This document shows, piece after piece, positions 6,078 through 7,570 of a stretch of 7,570 nt of DNA. The position numbers were made by a program, and so were the translations under genes. The stretch is from an uncultured Ruminococcus sp. Lineage in GTDB: Bacteria; Bacillota; Clostridia; Oscillospirales; CAG-272. Under the pieces are notes generated by a model that saw only the letters and a list, made by a program, of their open reading frames with translations, did no database searches and was not told the DNA's origin. Every line of letters begins with the position of its first letter. The stretch's first letter is position 1. The stretch covers positions 1-7,570 of the forward strand of contig CACYWX010000145.1 in NCBI GenBank assembly GCA_902778205.1. Reading direction: 5' to 3'.

Positions 6078-6641
6078 ATGGAGAACGAATACCTGACGCC
6101 CGGATACTGCTTCGGCAGAATCGCCCTTTTCTTTCTCAGCAGTGTCGGCGTGCTCCTCGTCTATCTCATCCTGACCTTCCCGCTGTTGGGAATCCTGAGC
6201 AATCTGGCCGAACGGGCGGGAGATCGGGGCCCGGTCGAAATCCCCGAGAATATCACCTTCGCCGTTTATACCGCTGTTTACATTATTCCGCTGTTCATCT
6301 TCCTTTTCCGGGGCAACATCGGCCTGAAAACGCGGGTACTTCGCCTGACGGAAGGAGAATTCAGCCTGAAAACGGTGTTTGCTGACACATACCGGAGCTT
6401 CGGGTGGATCGATCATGTGCTGTACGCCCTATATTCCATGCTGCTTTTTCTGCCCTTCGGCGGAGGCGATCCCTTTGAGAATCCCCTTTCCCTCGTTTTC
6501 CTGCAGGAAATGGTCTTCTATACCCTGTCCCTTCCGAAAATCATCGCCTGGCTCTGTGCCGTCCTCACGTTCGCCGTTCAGTACGCCCTCTGCCTGCTGA
6601 TCGCCTCCCAATGGTGGAACGTACACAGACTGAGGAAATAA
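6078..6641 (+). CDS. Multi-spanning membrane protein of unknown function (187 aa)
   Basis: I do not recognise the family. The 187 residues contain about four or five hydrophobic segments, near 15-43, 60-78, 112-127, possibly 136-152, and 154-176. The tail is short and basic (WWNVHRLRK). The middle loop LTEGEFSLKTVFADTYRSFG resembles in position and pattern the FSWKEDLRETMTAEG loop of the preceding gene, which suggests distant tandem duplicates. The ribosome binding site is weak (AAAAGAG, 6063-6069), and the gap to the previous gene is 39 bases, consistent with cotranscription. Like its neighbour it is more AT-rich than the surrounding genes. No terminator is obvious directly after its stop, although the hairpin-rich region starts about 60 bases further on. 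Confidence 0.78.
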   Translation: MENEYLTPGYCFGRIALFFLSSVGVLLVYLILTFPLLGILSNLAERAGDRGPVEIPENITFAVYTAVYIIPLFIFLFRGNIGLKTRVLRLTEGEFSLKTVFADTYRSFGWIDHVLYALYSMLLFLPFGGGDPFENPLSLVFLQEMVFYTLSLPKIIAWLCAVLTFAVQYALCLLIASQWWNVHRLRK

Positions 6642-6723
6642 CAGTCCCGACCGGAATACCAAACATATGATGTCCCTTTTCAATGCGCGTTTCGATCGCT
6701 GTTTGCGAGGCTCCCGAGCAAAC

Positions 6724-6754
6724 CGTGAAACTTCGTCTTTGACGTAGTTTCACG
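6724..6754. repeat. Long near-perfect inverted repeat (14-bp arms, 3-base loop)
   Basis: CGTGAAACTTCGTC (6724-6737) and GACGTAGTTTCACG (6741-6754) are complementary at 13 of 14 positions, with a single T-T mismatch and the loop TTT. This is the longest hairpin in the intergenic region. It lacks a following T-run, so it is not a standard terminator. Confidence 0.75.
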
Positions 6755-6955
6755 CATGTTCCGACTGCACAAACAAAGTCCGCGCGAGGACATGGGATAC
6801 GCAATCGATTTTCGATGCAGACATGAGCAGCCGGGATTATGCTCCCCGGCCAAGGGGGACCCGCATGAGGAGCACCGATTTGCCTGCAAATCAGTCGGCC
6901 ATGAGCTGGTGTCCCTCCCCCGCGCCCGTCCCGCGCAGGGACAAATAAATAATTT

Positions 6956-6974
6956 GGAAACGCGAAGCGTTTCC
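6956..6974. repeat. Perfect 8-bp hairpin with GAA loop
   Basis: GGAAACGC (6956-6963) pairs perfectly with GCGTTTCC (6967-6974) around a GAA triloop, a GCGAAGC apex of the kind known to be unusually stable. On the plus strand TCCTTT follows, a poor U-tract. It abuts the hairpin that covers the flotillin ribosome binding site. Confidence 0.7.
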
Positions 6975-6991
6975 TCCTTTACAGAAAGGAG
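6974..6991 (+). promoter_or_regulatory. Hairpin sequestering the flotillin Shine-Dalgarno
   Basis: CTCCTTT (6974-6980) is perfectly complementary to AAAGGAG (6985-6991), which is the ribosome binding site of the flotillin gene, six bases before its ATG. The loop is ACAG. In the mRNA this would pair the whole Shine-Dalgarno sequence and could reduce translation until melted or displaced. The pairing is visible; regulation is inferred. Confidence 0.5.
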
Positions 6992-6997
6992 CGTCCC

Positions 6998-7570
6998 ATG
7001 AAACTTCTCCTCGCCGCCTCCATGAACCCCTCCGTGGTCATGCTCACCTCGGTCATCGTCCTCATCGCCCTGACCACCGTCATCGTCATCCTCTCCCGGT
7101 ACCGCAAATGCCCCTCCGACAAGATCCTCGTGATCTACGGCAAGGTGGGCCAGACTCAGGACGGCCAGCAGAGGTCCGCGAAGTGCATCCACGGCGGCGC
7201 AGCGTTCATCTGGCCCGTCGTGCAGTCCTACGAATACCTGGATCTGACGCCCCTGTCCATCCAGGTGGACTTGAGAAACGCCCTGTCCAAGCAGAACATC
7301 CGCGTGGACGTCCCCTCCCGGTTCACCGTCGGCATTTCCACCGAGACCGGCGTCATGCAGAACGCGGCGGAACGGCTCCTCGGACTGAAAAACGACGAGA
7401 TCTCCAAGATCGCCGAGGACATCATCTTCGGTCAGATGCGTCTGATCATCGCCACCATGGACATCGAGGAGATCAACTCCGACCGCGACAAGTTCCTCGA
7501 GGCCGTGTCCTCCAACGTGGAAACTGAGCTGAAGAAGATCGGCCTGCGCCTCATCAATGTCAACGTCACC
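6998..7570 (+). CDS. floT: Flotillin family (SPFH) protein, N-terminal part (3' end outside window)
   Basis: Flotillins are membrane scaffold proteins that organise membrane microdomains, usually with an NfeD partner. The window contains the first 191 codons, open to the end. One membrane segment lies at about 12-33, followed by RYRKCPSDKILVIYGKVG, the junction typical of FloT-type flotillins. The SPFH domain includes CIHGGAAFIWPVVQSYEYLDL, VDVPSRFTVGIS, NAAERLLGLKNDEI, EDIIFGQMRLIIATMDIEEI and KKIGLRLINVNVT. The alignment to Bacillus FloT is clear throughout in order and spacing. The C-terminal coiled-coil repeat region is outside the window. AAAGGAG at 6985-6991 fixes the start. The NfeD-like partner lies about 1.57 kb upstream rather than adjacent. 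Confidence 0.95.
   Translation, partial: MKLLLAASMNPSVVMLTSVIVLIALTTVIVILSRYRKCPSDKILVIYGKVGQTQDGQQRSAKCIHGGAAFIWPVVQSYEYLDLTPLSIQVDLRNALSKQNIRVDVPSRFTVGISTETGVMQNAAERLLGLKNDEISKIAEDIIFGQMRLIIATMDIEEINSDRDKFLEAVSSNVETELKKIGLRLINVNVT

Larger units (their letters stand above)
6642..6997. other. Gene-free, hairpin-dense intergenic region upstream of the flotillin gene
   Basis: This 356-base stretch holds no convincing coding sequence; the open frames in it lack ribosome binding sites and have no recognisable family. It is dominated by inverted repeats, several separated by no gap: 6701-6706 with 6718-6723; 6724-6737 with 6741-6754; 6755-6762 with 6788-6794 (one bulge); 6801-6808 with 6812-6818 (one bulge); 6830-6835 with 6845-6850; 6869-6876 with 6908-6914 (one bulge) enclosing 6877-6883 with 6886-6892; 6928-6932 with 6938-6942; 6956-6963 with 6967-6974. 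It could be a structured RNA, a long regulated leader, or a palindromic interspersed repeat. No good promoter was found inside it on either strand. Confidence 0.6.

Noticed and set aside
6756..7001. 81-codon open frame in the intergenic region
   Set aside because: It has no Shine-Dalgarno sequence, starts at the edge of a large inverted repeat, runs through all the other hairpins, and overlaps the flotillin ribosome binding site and start.
6680..7192. 170-codon minus-strand open frame
   Set aside because: It lies antisense to the flotillin gene and crosses the palindromic region; the product is low-complexity with no recognisable family.

Overview
The window looks like chromosomal DNA of a GC-rich Bacillota, most likely class Clostridia. 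The evidence is a YlxM-Ffh-S16-KhpA cluster, DUF1848 and DUF1836 genes (both families common in Clostridia), strong AGGAGG-type ribosome binding sites, near-consensus housekeeping promoters, and an NfeD/flotillin pair of the Bacillus YuaF-FloT type. Assignment below class is not supported. There are no rRNA, tRNA, CRISPR, phage or transposase genes.

Layout. (1) 1-467, plus strand: the 3' end of a DUF1848 gene with a radical-SAM-like cysteine cluster. (2) 474-1563, minus strand: a two-gene unit with its own promoter and terminator. It encodes a 236-aa alpha/beta hydrolase and a 79-aa unrecognised protein, translationally coupled. (3) 1666-4055, plus strand: a core translation and secretion operon, ylxM-ffh-rpsP-khpA. 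It starts at a very strong promoter and ends at an intrinsic terminator directly after khpA, so the rimM-trmD-rplS genes that often follow are not here. (4) 4087-6641, plus strand: a strong promoter reads a DUF1836 helix-turn-helix protein, then an NfeD/YuaF-like membrane protein, then two unrecognised multi-spanning membrane proteins with more AT-rich DNA. (5) 6642-6997: a 356-base stretch without a convincing gene, packed with inverted repeats that can form consecutive and nested hairpins. The last hairpin pairs the flotillin Shine-Dalgarno sequence. (6) 6998 to the window end: the first 191 codons of a flotillin (SPFH) gene.

Functional picture. Ffh with its usual partner YlxM forms the signal recognition particle core, co-expressed with ribosomal protein S16 and the RNA chaperone KhpA. 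The second theme is membrane organisation. NfeD-like proteins and flotillins work together in bacterial membrane microdomains and are usually adjacent. Here they are separated by about 1.57 kb holding two small membrane proteins of unknown function and the structured intergenic element. That interrupted nfeD-flotillin locus and the hairpin-rich flotillin leader are the parts most worth a second look.
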